Positions 36,984-45,029 of a DNA stretch of 48,545 nucleotides are shown piece after piece. This stretch comes from Methanoculleus sp. UBA303. GTDB lineage: Archaea > Halobacteriota > Methanomicrobia > Methanomicrobiales > Methanoculleaceae. The notes beneath the pieces are model-generated. The model was not told where the DNA came from, searched no databases, and was given only the letters and a program-made list of their open reading frames with translations. The stretch is from the NCBI GenBank assembly GCA_002501655.1, contig DANY01000038.1:1-48545 (forward strand). The letters are read 5' to 3'. Numbering within the stretch: position 1 is the first letter of the stretch; each line of letters begins with the position of its first letter. Both the position numbers and the translations under genes were made by a program.

Positions 36984-37676
36984 ATGAGCCAGGAGACACC
37001 GGTATTCATCATCACCGGCGAGCAGGGCCAGTGCAAGACGACATTCCTGCACCAGGTCCTCGGGCTCACCGTCGGGCTGCACGTCCGGGTCCGGGGCGTC
37101 CTCGCTCCCGGCCACGTACGGGACGGCAGGAGGTCCGGGTTTACCCTCGTCGACCTCGCCACCGGCGAGCACGAGGAACTCTCATCGATCGACCCCGACC
37201 CGCGGTGCGAGGTCCACGGCCGATTCTACTTCCGGCCCGAAGGGCTTGCATTCGGCCGCCGGGCGCTCGCGCCGCCGGACCCCCGGGAGACCGACCTCGT
37301 GGTCATCGATGAGGTGGGACGGTTCGAACTCGAGGGTGCAGTCTGGGCCAGGCAGATCGACCGCCTGGTCACGCTCCCGCATCCCCCCATGATCTGGACG
37401 GTCCGGCGCCGGCTTCTCGACACGGTCATTCAGTGCTGGGAGATTAGAAACCCCGTTGTGGTGGACGTCAGGACCGCGAGCGTAATGGCGACGGCAGGCG
37501 ACGTGATGGATGCTGTCTGGGAGTGGCGGGAAGCGCAGACGGCTTCCACGGTCCTGGTGCCTCCGCTTCCCCGGGGCCGCATAGCCGGCGATCCCCCGCT
37601 GCTCGCTGATGCGGCCGCCGGAGTTTCCCCGGGCGCCCCGGCAATCCTGCGGCGGCGCTACTGCCCCGAGGGTTGA
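36984..37676 (+). CDS. THEP1-like nucleoside-triphosphatase
   Basis: 230 residues. The P-loop is GEQGQCKTT (12-20), where the usual second Gly of GxxGxGKT is Cys. Walker B is LVVIDEVGRFEL (about 107-118), which is the THEP1 family mark (VIDEIGxMEL). The last 50 residues are Pro/Gly/Ala-rich and add to the usual length of about 175-190. THEP1 proteins hydrolyse NTPs slowly, with unclear role; some sit with cofactor genes. A start at ATG 36984 follows GGGGGG poorly matching a ribosome site. Confidence 0.75.
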   Translation: MSQETPVFIITGEQGQCKTTFLHQVLGLTVGLHVRVRGVLAPGHVRDGRRSGFTLVDLATGEHEELSSIDPDPRCEVHGRFYFRPEGLAFGRRALAPPDPRETDLVVIDEVGRFELEGAVWARQIDRLVTLPHPPMIWTVRRRLLDTVIQCWEIRNPVVVDVRTASVMATAGDVMDAVWEWREAQTASTVLVPPLPRGRIAGDPPLLADAAAGVSPGAPAILRRRYCPEG

Positions 37677-38299
37677 GGAGGATCCGCACCCGTTTCAAAA
37701 GAGCAGAATAACAACAGGCACTGCCGGAACACCCCCGCTTTTTTCTCACTTGAATCACGCATGTGACCGGGCATACCGGATGAAAAATGTCTGCCGGCCC
37801 GGGATACATGCCGCGCCGGGCGACACGCGCATGAGATAGCAACCTCACAGACGTCAAGGCTTCGCGCTCTTCGCGTGAGGCTATGGTGCACCTGGAAAGT
37901 TAGATGAAATGGTCCAATGAGGCTGTGCAGGAGGCTGCACTCATGAAAACGACCTCCTGGCTGGAGGTGGTTGCAGGCTCGACTTGATCTGGCTTTTCCC
38001 CGGACTCCTCCCGGGCAGTGGACCATGGTGGGCATCGCCTCGCGCGGGGAACTGAGTTTGAGCACCGGAGGCCTTGGCCGGGGGTCATCGGGGGCCTGGG
38101 TCCACCCGTATCCAGCATCCAGCGCATCAGTGGTTGGCGATGACCCCCGGGAGATGTGGGGTTCCGCACGTCACCGCCACGCCCGGAACAGGGTTTCGAC
38201 CAAACCCTTTTATCACCTAAGTAAACATTGTGTCATTTACATTAACATAAAATTAAATAAACGTGATATCCAGATCCATGGTATGGACTGGTACGCGCG
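37677..38299. other. intergenic region with repeat remnants and a 13-bp inverted repeat
   Basis: 623 bp without a convincing gene. A T-run at 37739-37744 is a terminator candidate. At 38053-38070 lies a partial copy of the GAGTTTGAGCACC element. CCGGGGGTCATCG (38078-38090) is repeated exactly inverted at 38138-38150, enclosing 47 bases, and looks like an element remnant. The last 80 bp are AT-rich and hold the promoter of the FecCD gene: GTAAA-N10-TTTAC (38221-38240) and ACATTAACATAAAATTAAATAAA (TATA region, 38239-38261). Confidence 0.5.
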
Positions 38300-39487
38300 A
38301 TGACCCGCGGGAAAGAACCGACCGTGGAGGCCGGGCAGGAGCCCGGGGAGAGCGTCACGATCAATCTCCCGTGGATTGCTTCGCATGGCGGCATGCCGGT
38401 TCACGAGGCCGTCCTCCGGTTCATCCCGGCAGGGAAGGCGATCTACCTCCTCCCAGTTGCCCTCTTCCTCTTCTCCCTCTTCTTCGGGAGATACATGATG
38501 GACCCGGTGGAGACCTTCCGGATCCTCGTCATCGGATCGGTGAACGCATTCTTCGACGGTGCGTCGTCCCTGCTCTCGGCCGCCTCCGGTCAGCAGGTCC
38601 TCCTCCCCTCCTTCGAGCAGACCTGGGGAGCATCAGAACAGACGGTTGTCTTCCAGATCAGGCTCCCGCGGTTGATAGCGGCGATGCTCGTCGGGGGAGG
38701 GCTCGCCATCGCCGGGGCCTCGTTCCAGGGACTCTTCAGGAACCCCCTTGTCTCCCCCGATATCCTCGGCGTGTCCGCCGGCGCAGGGTTTGGGGCGGCG
38801 CTCGGGATCCTCCTCTCCGGCAATCCCTGGGTCATCCAGGTCTCCGCCTTCTTCTTCGGGATCCTCGCGGTCGCCGTCACCTACGGCATCGGTCGGGCCA
38901 TCGGCAAGGGCTCGACCCTCGTCCTCGTCCTCGGGGGGATCATCGTTGGATCACTCTTCTCCGCCTTCATATCCCTCACCAAATACGTCGCCGACCCCTA
39001 CGACACCCTGCCCGCGATAGTCTTCTGGCTGATGGGAAGTCTCTCCGCGGTCTCGAACGCCGACATCGTCGCGGTCGCCCCGCCGATCCTTCTCGGCGCT
39101 CTCTGCCTCTACCTCGTCAGGTGGCGAATCAACCTCCTCGCGGTCGGCGAAGAGGAGGCGCAGGCGCTCGGGCTGGACACAAAGAGGATGACCGTGGTGC
39201 TCATCATCGCCTCGACCGTCATCACCGCCTCCGCGGTCTGTATCAGCGGGATCATCGGCTGGGTCGGCCTCGTCGTCCCCCACATAGGAAGGATGCTCGT
39301 CGGCCCCGACTTCCGGAAACTCATCCCCGTATCGGCCGTTATCGGGGCTTCTTTCATCCTGATCGTTGACGATATCGCAAGAACCCTGACCGTAGCCGAG
39401 ATCCCCCTCGGCATCCTGACGTCGCTCATCGGTGCGCCATTCTTCGCATACCTCTTAACACGCAAAAAGGTAGGCTGGATATCATGA
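38300..39487 (+). CDS. FecCD/BtuC-family ABC transporter permease
   Basis: 395 residues with about ten TM helices. Family blocks include RLPRLIAAMLVGGGLAIAG, FQGLFRNPLVSPDILGVSAG and, near the end, ISGIIGWVGLVVPHIGRMLVG. This permease class imports iron-siderophore complexes, cobalamin or haem. A 60-residue N-terminal extension precedes the first TM helix. The stop overlaps the ATPase start (ATGA). The binding lipoprotein is encoded in the convergent operon at 42.7-43.8 kb. Confidence 0.92.
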   Translation: MTRGKEPTVEAGQEPGESVTINLPWIASHGGMPVHEAVLRFIPAGKAIYLLPVALFLFSLFFGRYMMDPVETFRILVIGSVNAFFDGASSLLSAASGQQVLLPSFEQTWGASEQTVVFQIRLPRLIAAMLVGGGLAIAGASFQGLFRNPLVSPDILGVSAGAGFGAALGILLSGNPWVIQVSAFFFGILAVAVTYGIGRAIGKGSTLVLVLGGIIVGSLFSAFISLTKYVADPYDTLPAIVFWLMGSLSAVSNADIVAVAPPILLGALCLYLVRWRINLLAVGEEEAQALGLDTKRMTVVLIIASTVITASAVCISGIIGWVGLVVPHIGRMLVGPDFRKLIPVSAVIGASFILIVDDIARTLTVAEIPLGILTSLIGAPFFAYLLTRKKVGWIS

Positions 39488-40287
39488 TTCTGAACGTCAA
39501 CAACGCCTCGTTCTCGTACGACGGCATCACAAAACAGTTCGAAGATATCTCCCTCTCCCTCCGGAGAGGAGAGGTCCTCTCCCTCCTCGGGAGGAACGGG
39601 ACCGGAAAATCGACCCTGATCAAGTGCATCTTAAACATCCTCAGGCTCCAGGGTGGGGCGGTGGAGATCGACGGCCGCCGGGTCGCCGATATGCGGCCCG
39701 AGGAGGTCGCGCGGCAGGTCGGTTACGTCCCCCAGGCCCACCGTGCCGTCTTCCCGTTCTCGGCGCTCGATTTCGTCCTCATGGGGAGAGCCCCCCATAT
39801 ATCGGCCTTCTCGGTCCCGAAAGAGGAAGACTACGAGAAGGCGGAGGAGGCGTTTGAGCGGATCGGGATCACCCATCTCCGGGAGAAGTCCATCTCCGAG
39901 ATGTCAGGGGGGGAGTCGCAGATGGTGATGATCGCCCGCGCTCTCGCCCAGGAGCCGTCGCTGCTCATCCTCGACGAACCGACGTCGCACCTCGATGTCG
40001 GCAACCAGATGAAGACGATAGCGACTATCGACCAGCTCGCCGCCGACGGGATCGCCATCCTGATGTGCACCCACTTCCCCGACCACGCTTTCCTGGTCTC
40101 GCATTCGGCCGCCATCCTCAATAAAGGCAGGCTGATCGCGCAGGGCCGGGCCGAGGACGTCATCACGAAGGAGAACCTCCGTGAAGCCTACGGGGTCGAT
40201 ATCTGCGTCCACTACATCAAGGAGGCTGGGCGGACGGTCTGCATCCCGATGAACCCGTGCGGCTGCCGGGGCAGGGAGGTGGCGTAA
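39484..40287 (+). CDS. FecE/BtuD-family ABC transporter ATPase
   Basis: 267 residues. Walker A GRNGTGKST (36-44), Q-loop in YVPQAHR, ABC signature MSGGESQ, Walker B LLILDEPTSHLD, and the switch His in MCTHFPDHAF. The C-terminal tail is unusual in having several cysteines: ICVHYIKEAGRTVCIPMNPCGC. It may bind metal or sense it. It powers the FecCD-type permease with which it overlaps. Confidence 0.93.
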   Translation: MILNVNNASFSYDGITKQFEDISLSLRRGEVLSLLGRNGTGKSTLIKCILNILRLQGGAVEIDGRRVADMRPEEVARQVGYVPQAHRAVFPFSALDFVLMGRAPHISAFSVPKEEDYEKAEEAFERIGITHLREKSISEMSGGESQMVMIARALAQEPSLLILDEPTSHLDVGNQMKTIATIDQLAADGIAILMCTHFPDHAFLVSHSAAILNKGRLIAQGRAEDVITKENLREAYGVDICVHYIKEAGRTVCIPMNPCGCRGREVA

Positions 40288-40330
40288 CGGCCCGGGCGAA
40301 CCACCCCGGGACCGCGCCCGCCCTGCCCGC

Positions 40331-42067
40331 TTACGGGCGGTAGAAGGACCGGTTCCCGGCGGTCCCTGCCGCGCCGGTCCCGTAAAACGTCCGGTAGAAC
40401 CGGTCCTGTTCTGCGGCGAGATCGGACCCGGCGCGCTCCGGGTGGAGGGTGCCGGCGATGGCGGAGAGACCGAGGACCCAGCGGGGGTTGCCGAAGTCCC
40501 AGCCCGGCGGGAGGGTGTAGACCCGGCCGTGCTCGACGGCGTCGGCAGAGAGCCCCATCCTCCGGCACGCCGCAAGGTAATCCGAGGCCGGTGCGGAGAG
40601 GAACCCGGATATGAATATGTACTCGGGGTTGAACGCGGCAAACTCTTCCGGGGTTATGTTGACGCCCGGTTTCCCGGCACGCACGATCCTGCGGTTGACG
40701 GGGTCGCCGCCAGCTGCTTCCACGAGATCCATCTCGAACCGCTCGGCGTTCAGGGCGAAGAGCGGCGTCCCCATCGAGTAGTAGACCCGGGGCCGGGGGC
40801 ACCCCTCGACCGCCGACGAGACCGCCGCAACCCGGTCGCTTATGTAGGTAGCAAGCCTCTCCGCCGCTTCGGGGCGGCCCGCCCGCTCCCCGAGTTCCCG
40901 GACAAGAGCGATATATCCGTCTATCCGCTGGATCTTCCCGTGGAGGTCTCTGATGTAGTCGTCCCGGATCACCCCGGCCCAGATCCGGGCAAGGTCGGCA
41001 TCGGACTCCACCCCGAGGCAGACGAGGACGGCGTGGATCATCTCGAGCGCCCGGGTGAACCGGTAGCCGCCCATCATACCGGGCTCGGCGTAGGGTGTCT
41101 CCCCGATACTCCCGGCCACGGGGAGAGAAAACCCGCAGGAGCACCGGGCGTCCGCCGGGATCGCGATCGTCCGCGCTCCCATCGGCCCGAAGAACTCCCG
41201 CCGGACGACGGTCTTTCCGCAGGACGGGCACGCCGTATCGAGGTAGCCGGTCCCGGGCGAGTTGAAGAGGTAGACGTAGGAGAGCGTCTCCCGCAGGTCG
41301 TCGCAGATCCGCTCCGACTCCGCGATCGTCGGTTCCCTCTCCGGCGGCTCGTCACCGAACGGTATGAACCGCATGACGAGGAACGGTATATCGGGGGATA
41401 CCGCCGCAACCCGGGCGGCCGCGGTGCGGATCTCGTCGTCACCGCCCCGGGCATGGATGCAGGAGACCTCGACATGGACGCCTGCTTCAACAAGCGTCCG
41501 CACCGTCCGGAAGGCGGGTTCCGCCGAGACCGCCCCGCACGCGCGGTAGCACGCATCGGACGCCCCCTTCAGCCCGATGTTTGCGAAGTCGATGGCGGAC
41601 GCAAGGTCGCGGAGAGCCTCCTCTGTGTAGTAGCCGTTCGTTGCGCACCCGACGAGGAGGCCCGCATCGTGCGCCGCCCTGGCCACCCCGAGGAAGGTCT
41701 GGTGCATGGCGGTCGGGTCGTTGAGGCAGAACGCTATCCCCCGGCACCCCTCCTCCCGGGCGCGCCCGACCAGGGCGCCGGGCGGGATATGCCTGAGGGC
41801 CCCGGAGACGGCCTCGGCGTGGTGGGCGACCGTCTCGGATATGCACCCGCCGCAGGAGAAGGTGCACCCGATGCCGCTCGCCTGCAGGAACGTCTCCCGG
41901 GGGTGGTAATGGCAGAGCGGCATCGTCTCGATGGATATCGGCATGGCCGCGATGTAGCGGTCGGGGAACCGCTCGACGATCGTCCCGCCCTCGTTTGTGT
42001 ACATCCTGCACCGCCCGGTCCCCCCGGGCGGGATGACGCACCGGTTCTCGCAGATGGAGCAGCGCAT
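40331..42067 (-). CDS. radical-SAM enzyme fused to a half binding-protein domain
   Basis: 578 residues. Residues 1-20 hold four Cys (C3, C6, C10, C20), and the radical-SAM cluster is C68, C72, C75 (CTFSCGGC). The layout to about 320 follows the pyruvate-formate-lyase-activase/AmmeMemoRadiSam-like enzymes, including CPSCGKTVV and CSCGF near 275-310. From about 340 the sequence changes: a long helical stretch, then PRVYYSMGTPLFALN to the end, which aligns with the C-terminal lobe of the binding lipoprotein encoded at 42708-43796 (VYYAEGPKG..., WDPDVILAG vs FNPEYIFIS, GRVYLIPR vs GRVYTLPP). There is no signal peptide, so this half-lobe is inside the cell. It is the last gene of a tight three-gene operon. 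Confidence 0.85.
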   Translation of the reverse strand: MRCSICENRCVIPPGGTGRCRMYTNEGGTIVERFPDRYIAAMPISIETMPLCHYHPRETFLQASGIGCTFSCGGCISETVAHHAEAVSGALRHIPPGALVGRAREEGCRGIAFCLNDPTAMHQTFLGVARAAHDAGLLVGCATNGYYTEEALRDLASAIDFANIGLKGASDACYRACGAVSAEPAFRTVRTLVEAGVHVEVSCIHARGGDDEIRTAAARVAAVSPDIPFLVMRFIPFGDEPPEREPTIAESERICDDLRETLSYVYLFNSPGTGYLDTACPSCGKTVVRREFFGPMGARTIAIPADARCSCGFSLPVAGSIGETPYAEPGMMGGYRFTRALEMIHAVLVCLGVESDADLARIWAGVIRDDYIRDLHGKIQRIDGYIALVRELGERAGRPEAAERLATYISDRVAAVSSAVEGCPRPRVYYSMGTPLFALNAERFEMDLVEAAGGDPVNRRIVRAGKPGVNITPEEFAAFNPEYIFISGFLSAPASDYLAACRRMGLSADAVEHGRVYTLPPGWDFGNPRWVLGLSAIAGTLHPERAGSDLAAEQDRFYRTFYGTGAAGTAGNRSFYRP

Positions 42068-42069
42068 GC

Positions 42070-42666
42070 CTACCGCTCCTTCTCCATCACGACCCAGAAC
42101 CCCGAGTCGTCGCTGATGAGCCGGTGAGGAAGCCCGAGGTCCTCGAGAACGCCCGCGATCCGTTTCCGGTTCTCCGGGCCGAGGTTTTTATCCCGGAAAC
42201 TCTTCCAGTCGGGGTTCTCCTTCGCCATCACGGCCAGGACTGCGTCCCGGAGTTCGGCGGTCCCGAACCCGCCCCCGACGTAGGTCTTCCCGCCGGGTGC
42301 GAGGACCCGGTAAATCTCGGAGAACGCCCGGGGGAGGTCTTCCCAGAAGAAGACCGAGCCGCGGCTGACCACGAGGTCGACGGATCCCGCGGGGAGCGGG
42401 ATATCGTGGACGTCGCCGGCGAGGAGCGAGAGGCGGCCCGAAAGCCCGGCCTCCCGGATGTTGTTTCGGGCGACGGCAAGCATCTCCGGGGACGAGTCGA
42501 GGAGCGTGACGGTAAGGTCGCTCGCCCGCGCAAGCGCAATTCCAAGCGACCCGGGGCCGCTGCCGGCGTCGAGGCACCGGCCGCTCCTGATCCCGCACTG
42601 ATCGATGATCTGATCCGCGATCGCCGGGTAGACCGGGGCAAAGACCGTCTTTGCGATCCGGTCCAT
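42070..42666 (-). CDS. class I SAM-dependent methyltransferase
   Basis: 198 residues from this start. SAM-binding motifs: CLDAGSGPGSLGIALA (motif I), TLLDSSPEMLAVA (motif II), GDVHDIPLPAGSVDLVVSRGSVFFW (motifs post-II/III) and YRVLAPGGKTYVGGG. It resembles the UbiE/arsenite-type small-molecule methyltransferases. ATG 42666 has AAGGAG eight bases upstream and I prefer it; ATG 42708, which overlaps the stop of the binding-lipoprotein gene (TGATG), is possible and would add 14 residues. Target unknown; its position suggests a substrate imported by, or made for, the ABC system. Confidence 0.85.
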   Translation of the reverse strand: MDRIAKTVFAPVYPAIADQIIDQCGIRSGRCLDAGSGPGSLGIALARASDLTVTLLDSSPEMLAVARNNIREAGLSGRLSLLAGDVHDIPLPAGSVDLVVSRGSVFFWEDLPRAFSEIYRVLAPGGKTYVGGGFGTAELRDAVLAVMAKENPDWKSFRDKNLGPENRKRIAGVLEDLGLPHRLISDDSGFWVVMEKER

Positions 42667-42707
42667 GCGTTCCGCTCCTTCACGGCCCTTTTCCTGTCCC
42701 ATGCTCA

Positions 42708-43796
42708 TCAGGCCCCGGGGTTCAGGATACCCCGGATCTGGTCGTCGGTGAGCGATACGTGGATGAAGGTCTCGTGATACTCCCGGACGAGGGATTCAAG
42801 GTCCATATCCCCGAAGAGGTCGGGGTAGAGGACTTTTGCCGTCCAGGGGATACCGATGATCCGGTTGATGCCGGGCGGGCGGTCGAACCAGCAGAACGCC
42901 GTCCGCGGGATGAGGTAGACCCGGCCCGTCTTCACGGCGGTGATATCCTGCCAGAGCGGGTCGGTCCGGACCGCGGCGTAGAACTTCGCGTCGCCTGCCA
43001 GGATGACGTCGGGGTCCCAGCGGATGATCTGCTCCATCGAGACCTCCGTCATCCCTATCCCCGCGGTGATCGCACAGTCTGCAACGTTTCTCCCGCCGCA
43101 GAGTTCTATGAGTTCAGAGTGGGACGAACCTGCGGGATCGGTCGTGAGCCCTTTCGGGCCCTCGGCGTAGTAAACCCCCACCCGCTGGTCGTCGGGAATC
43201 GAGGCCACCCGGTCCGTCACCGTGGCGAGCACCCCCTCGTAGAACGAGATCATTGCTTCGGCCTGCTTCTCCTCTCCAAGGAGGCCGCCCATGAACCTGA
43301 TGGGCGCGGAGTAGCCGGTGGCGTTGACGGTATCCTCAACGGCGACGACCGGGATGGAGCCCAACTTCTGCTGCCGCTCGGCGACTGAGGCAAGCGCCGC
43401 CCCGCCGTCGGTGGTGTAGCCCTCGACGATGATGTCGGGGTGCATCGATATGAAGTTCTCGTAGTTGCCGGTCTCTTTCCCGAACCAGCCGCCGACGACC
43501 GGGAGCGCCGCGTACTGCTCGGGGGTGTAGCCCTTCTCGGGCGCGAAGTTCCAGCCCGCAAGCCGGTCGGGCGCGACCATGTAGACGAGATTCGTCGACG
43601 GCGGCGATGTGCAGAGAATGCTCGTGATCTCCGACGGCACGACGACCGTCCGGCCCGCCATATCGGTGATCGTGCGGTTTCCAGCCACGGATAGCGTTTC
43701 CTGGGTGGTCGTGCAGGCGGCGGAGGCGCAGAGGAGGACTGCACAGGCGCCGAGCATGATGAGCAGAAGGTAAGAGTGTTTTGTAATGATTACCAC
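42708..43796 (-). CDS. ABC-type metallophore/cobalamin-binding lipoprotein
   Basis: 362 residues. Signal peptide with lipobox ASAAC (Cys28). The mature part is the two-lobed class III binding fold of FecB/BtuF/FhuD: ITDMAGRTVVVPSEI starts the N-lobe, a long interdomain helix lies around 175-200, and RVGVYYAEGPKG opens the C-lobe. It delivers iron-siderophore, cobalamin or other chelates to the FecCD/FecE importer coded on the converging operon. First gene of the operon lipoprotein, methyltransferase, radical-SAM fusion. Confidence 0.9.
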   Translation of the reverse strand: MVIITKHSYLLLIMLGACAVLLCASAACTTTQETLSVAGNRTITDMAGRTVVVPSEITSILCTSPPSTNLVYMVAPDRLAGWNFAPEKGYTPEQYAALPVVGGWFGKETGNYENFISMHPDIIVEGYTTDGGAALASVAERQQKLGSIPVVAVEDTVNATGYSAPIRFMGGLLGEEKQAEAMISFYEGVLATVTDRVASIPDDQRVGVYYAEGPKGLTTDPAGSSHSELIELCGGRNVADCAITAGIGMTEVSMEQIIRWDPDVILAGDAKFYAAVRTDPLWQDITAVKTGRVYLIPRTAFCWFDRPPGINRIIGIPWTAKVLYPDLFGDMDLESLVREYHETFIHVSLTDDQIRGILNPGA

Positions 43797-44262
43797 ATCC
43801 GTTCGGTCTTCTCCGGCACGCTCCGGAGGGGAGGTATCGGAGGGCTATGGTACCGTAGTTGGGGCGTGGGCCTTATTTAAAATATCTATTTAACTTTAAG
43901 TTAATGTTAATTACTATACATTGAAACCCTCTGCCCTGATCCGGCGGCGGAGGTCCAGAACAGCGATCATCCCGTGCCCATGTAAGAGGAGGTGAGCCTA
44001 CAGCCCGAGCCGGGAGCGTGCTCATGCCCTTCGCCCGTCACACGGGATAGTTCTCGCCCCTCCCGAACCCCGGAGATTCCATCTGCCGCCATTCGGTCGC
44101 ATACCCCATCCACGGCTTTGCCCTGGAACACCTATGGTATGTGACCTCAGGCTTAACCGACGAAAATGATAATTGGATGCAGGGGGACGCAGGTATGCCG
44201 GATCGCGTGTTCTCCCGGGCGTGTTCATCGTTCGGGCTGTTCCGGTCAGTCGCAACCCCAGA
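43797..44262. promoter_or_regulatory. intergenic region with TTAACTTTAAGTTAA dyad
   Basis: 466 bp with no clear gene. The left part holds the promoter of the leftward binding-lipoprotein operon. TTAACTT-T-AAGTTAA (43890-43904) is a perfect 7-1-7 inverted repeat beside TTTTAAATAAGG (minus strand TATA candidate). GTTAATGT here (43900-43907) is the complement of ACATTAAC in the FecCD promoter at 38239-38246, hinting at shared control by a metal-responsive regulator. The right part (43930-44260) shows nothing recognisable. Confidence 0.5.
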
Positions 44263-44622
44263 TCAGCCAGATTCACTCCCGCCCCGTACCGCCGCGAGCA
44301 CCGCCCCTGCGAGCCGCTCGATCTCGTCGAACCGCGGCTCCGCCATGCCATCCTTTGTGATCCCGCATTCGGTCGCGACGACGTGCAGGTCCGGCTCGAC
44401 CCCGATCTCCCGGAGTCTCCGGAGCGCACAGGCATCTTCGCACCCATCGAGTGCGAGGATCCGCCCTGCGTAGCGTGCCGCCTCCTCAAGAGGGCGGCTT
44501 GCCGGGAGCGAGGCCTCCACAATATCCGGCGAGCGCCGCAGGAGCGCCGTTCCCGTCAGAGTGGTCAGCCTCCCGGTATTCAAGAGGCCGGAACAGGTGA
44601 TGAGGGTGACGGGTTCCGCCAC
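44263..44622 (-). CDS. DGC-domain putative zinc-binding protein
   Basis: 119 residues. TCSGLLNTGRLTTLTG at the N-terminus (Cys10) and LALDGCEDACALRRL (C61, C65) are the marks of the DGC family, named after its Asp-Gly-Cys motif. A further Cys is in VVATECGITKDG (C86). Such proteins are thought to bind a metal through these cysteines; they recur in arsenic, mercury or heavy-metal loci. Here it is the last gene of the arsenic-type operon, four bases after the DUF2703 gene. Confidence 0.8.
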   Translation of the reverse strand: MAEPVTLITCSGLLNTGRLTTLTGTALLRRSPDIVEASLPASRPLEEAARYAGRILALDGCEDACALRRLREIGVEPDLHVVATECGITKDGMAEPRFDEIERLAGAVLAAVRGGSESG

Positions 44623-44626
44623 AACC

Positions 44627-45019
44627 TCACTCCATCCCGAGCGCCTTCATAGCTGCCCGCCCTATCAGTTCCGGCGGGATCGCCTCGTACTCCTCACCGT
44701 TGTAGCGAAGCGCCCGGCACTCCGTATCCTCATCGCAGGTGATACAGGAGCAGGAGCAGCAGGGGGTGGTGGTCACCTCGACCCCCTCGAGGAGGTCTTC
44801 GATCGGCACCCCGTTGAAGAGGAGGCTGTTCGATTCCGCGACCGCCGCGTCGGGGAGGACGGTCTCGACCATCCGCACGCTGACCCCCTCCATCTCGAGG
44901 AGCGTGCGGATCTCCGCGAGAACTGCCGCAAGGGTCAGCCCGGTCTCCTCGCACCGCTCGCAGGTGTTTTCAACATCTTTCCCGATGTGTTTCCATTCAA
45001 TGACGAGTTCCTTCTTCAT
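44627..45019 (-). CDS. DUF2703 Cys-rich protein
   Basis: 130 residues. The start ELVIEWKHIGKDVENTCERC and the cysteine cluster CCSCSCITCDEDTEC (about 87-101) match DUF2703. The fold around LFNGVPIEDLLEGV is thioredoxin-like, so it may be a thiol-based metal chaperone. The same strand and a gap of about ten bases after the Acr3 gene place it in the arsenic-type operon, suggesting delivery or detoxification of arsenite or another soft metal. Confidence 0.78.
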   Translation of the reverse strand: MKKELVIEWKHIGKDVENTCERCEETGLTLAAVLAEIRTLLEMEGVSVRMVETVLPDAAVAESNSLLFNGVPIEDLLEGVEVTTTPCCSCSCITCDEDTECRALRYNGEEYEAIPPELIGRAAMKALGME

Positions 45020-45029
45020 GGTATCATCT

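Noticed and set aside
40442..42127. Long open frame on the plus strand opposite the radical-SAM fusion
   Set aside because: Arg/Pro/Gly-rich shadow of a well-supported gene; no motif or start signal.
44022..44522. 166-codon minus-strand frame overlapping the DGC-domain gene
   Set aside because: Arg/Ser-rich shadow; the DGC protein in the other frame has clear motifs.
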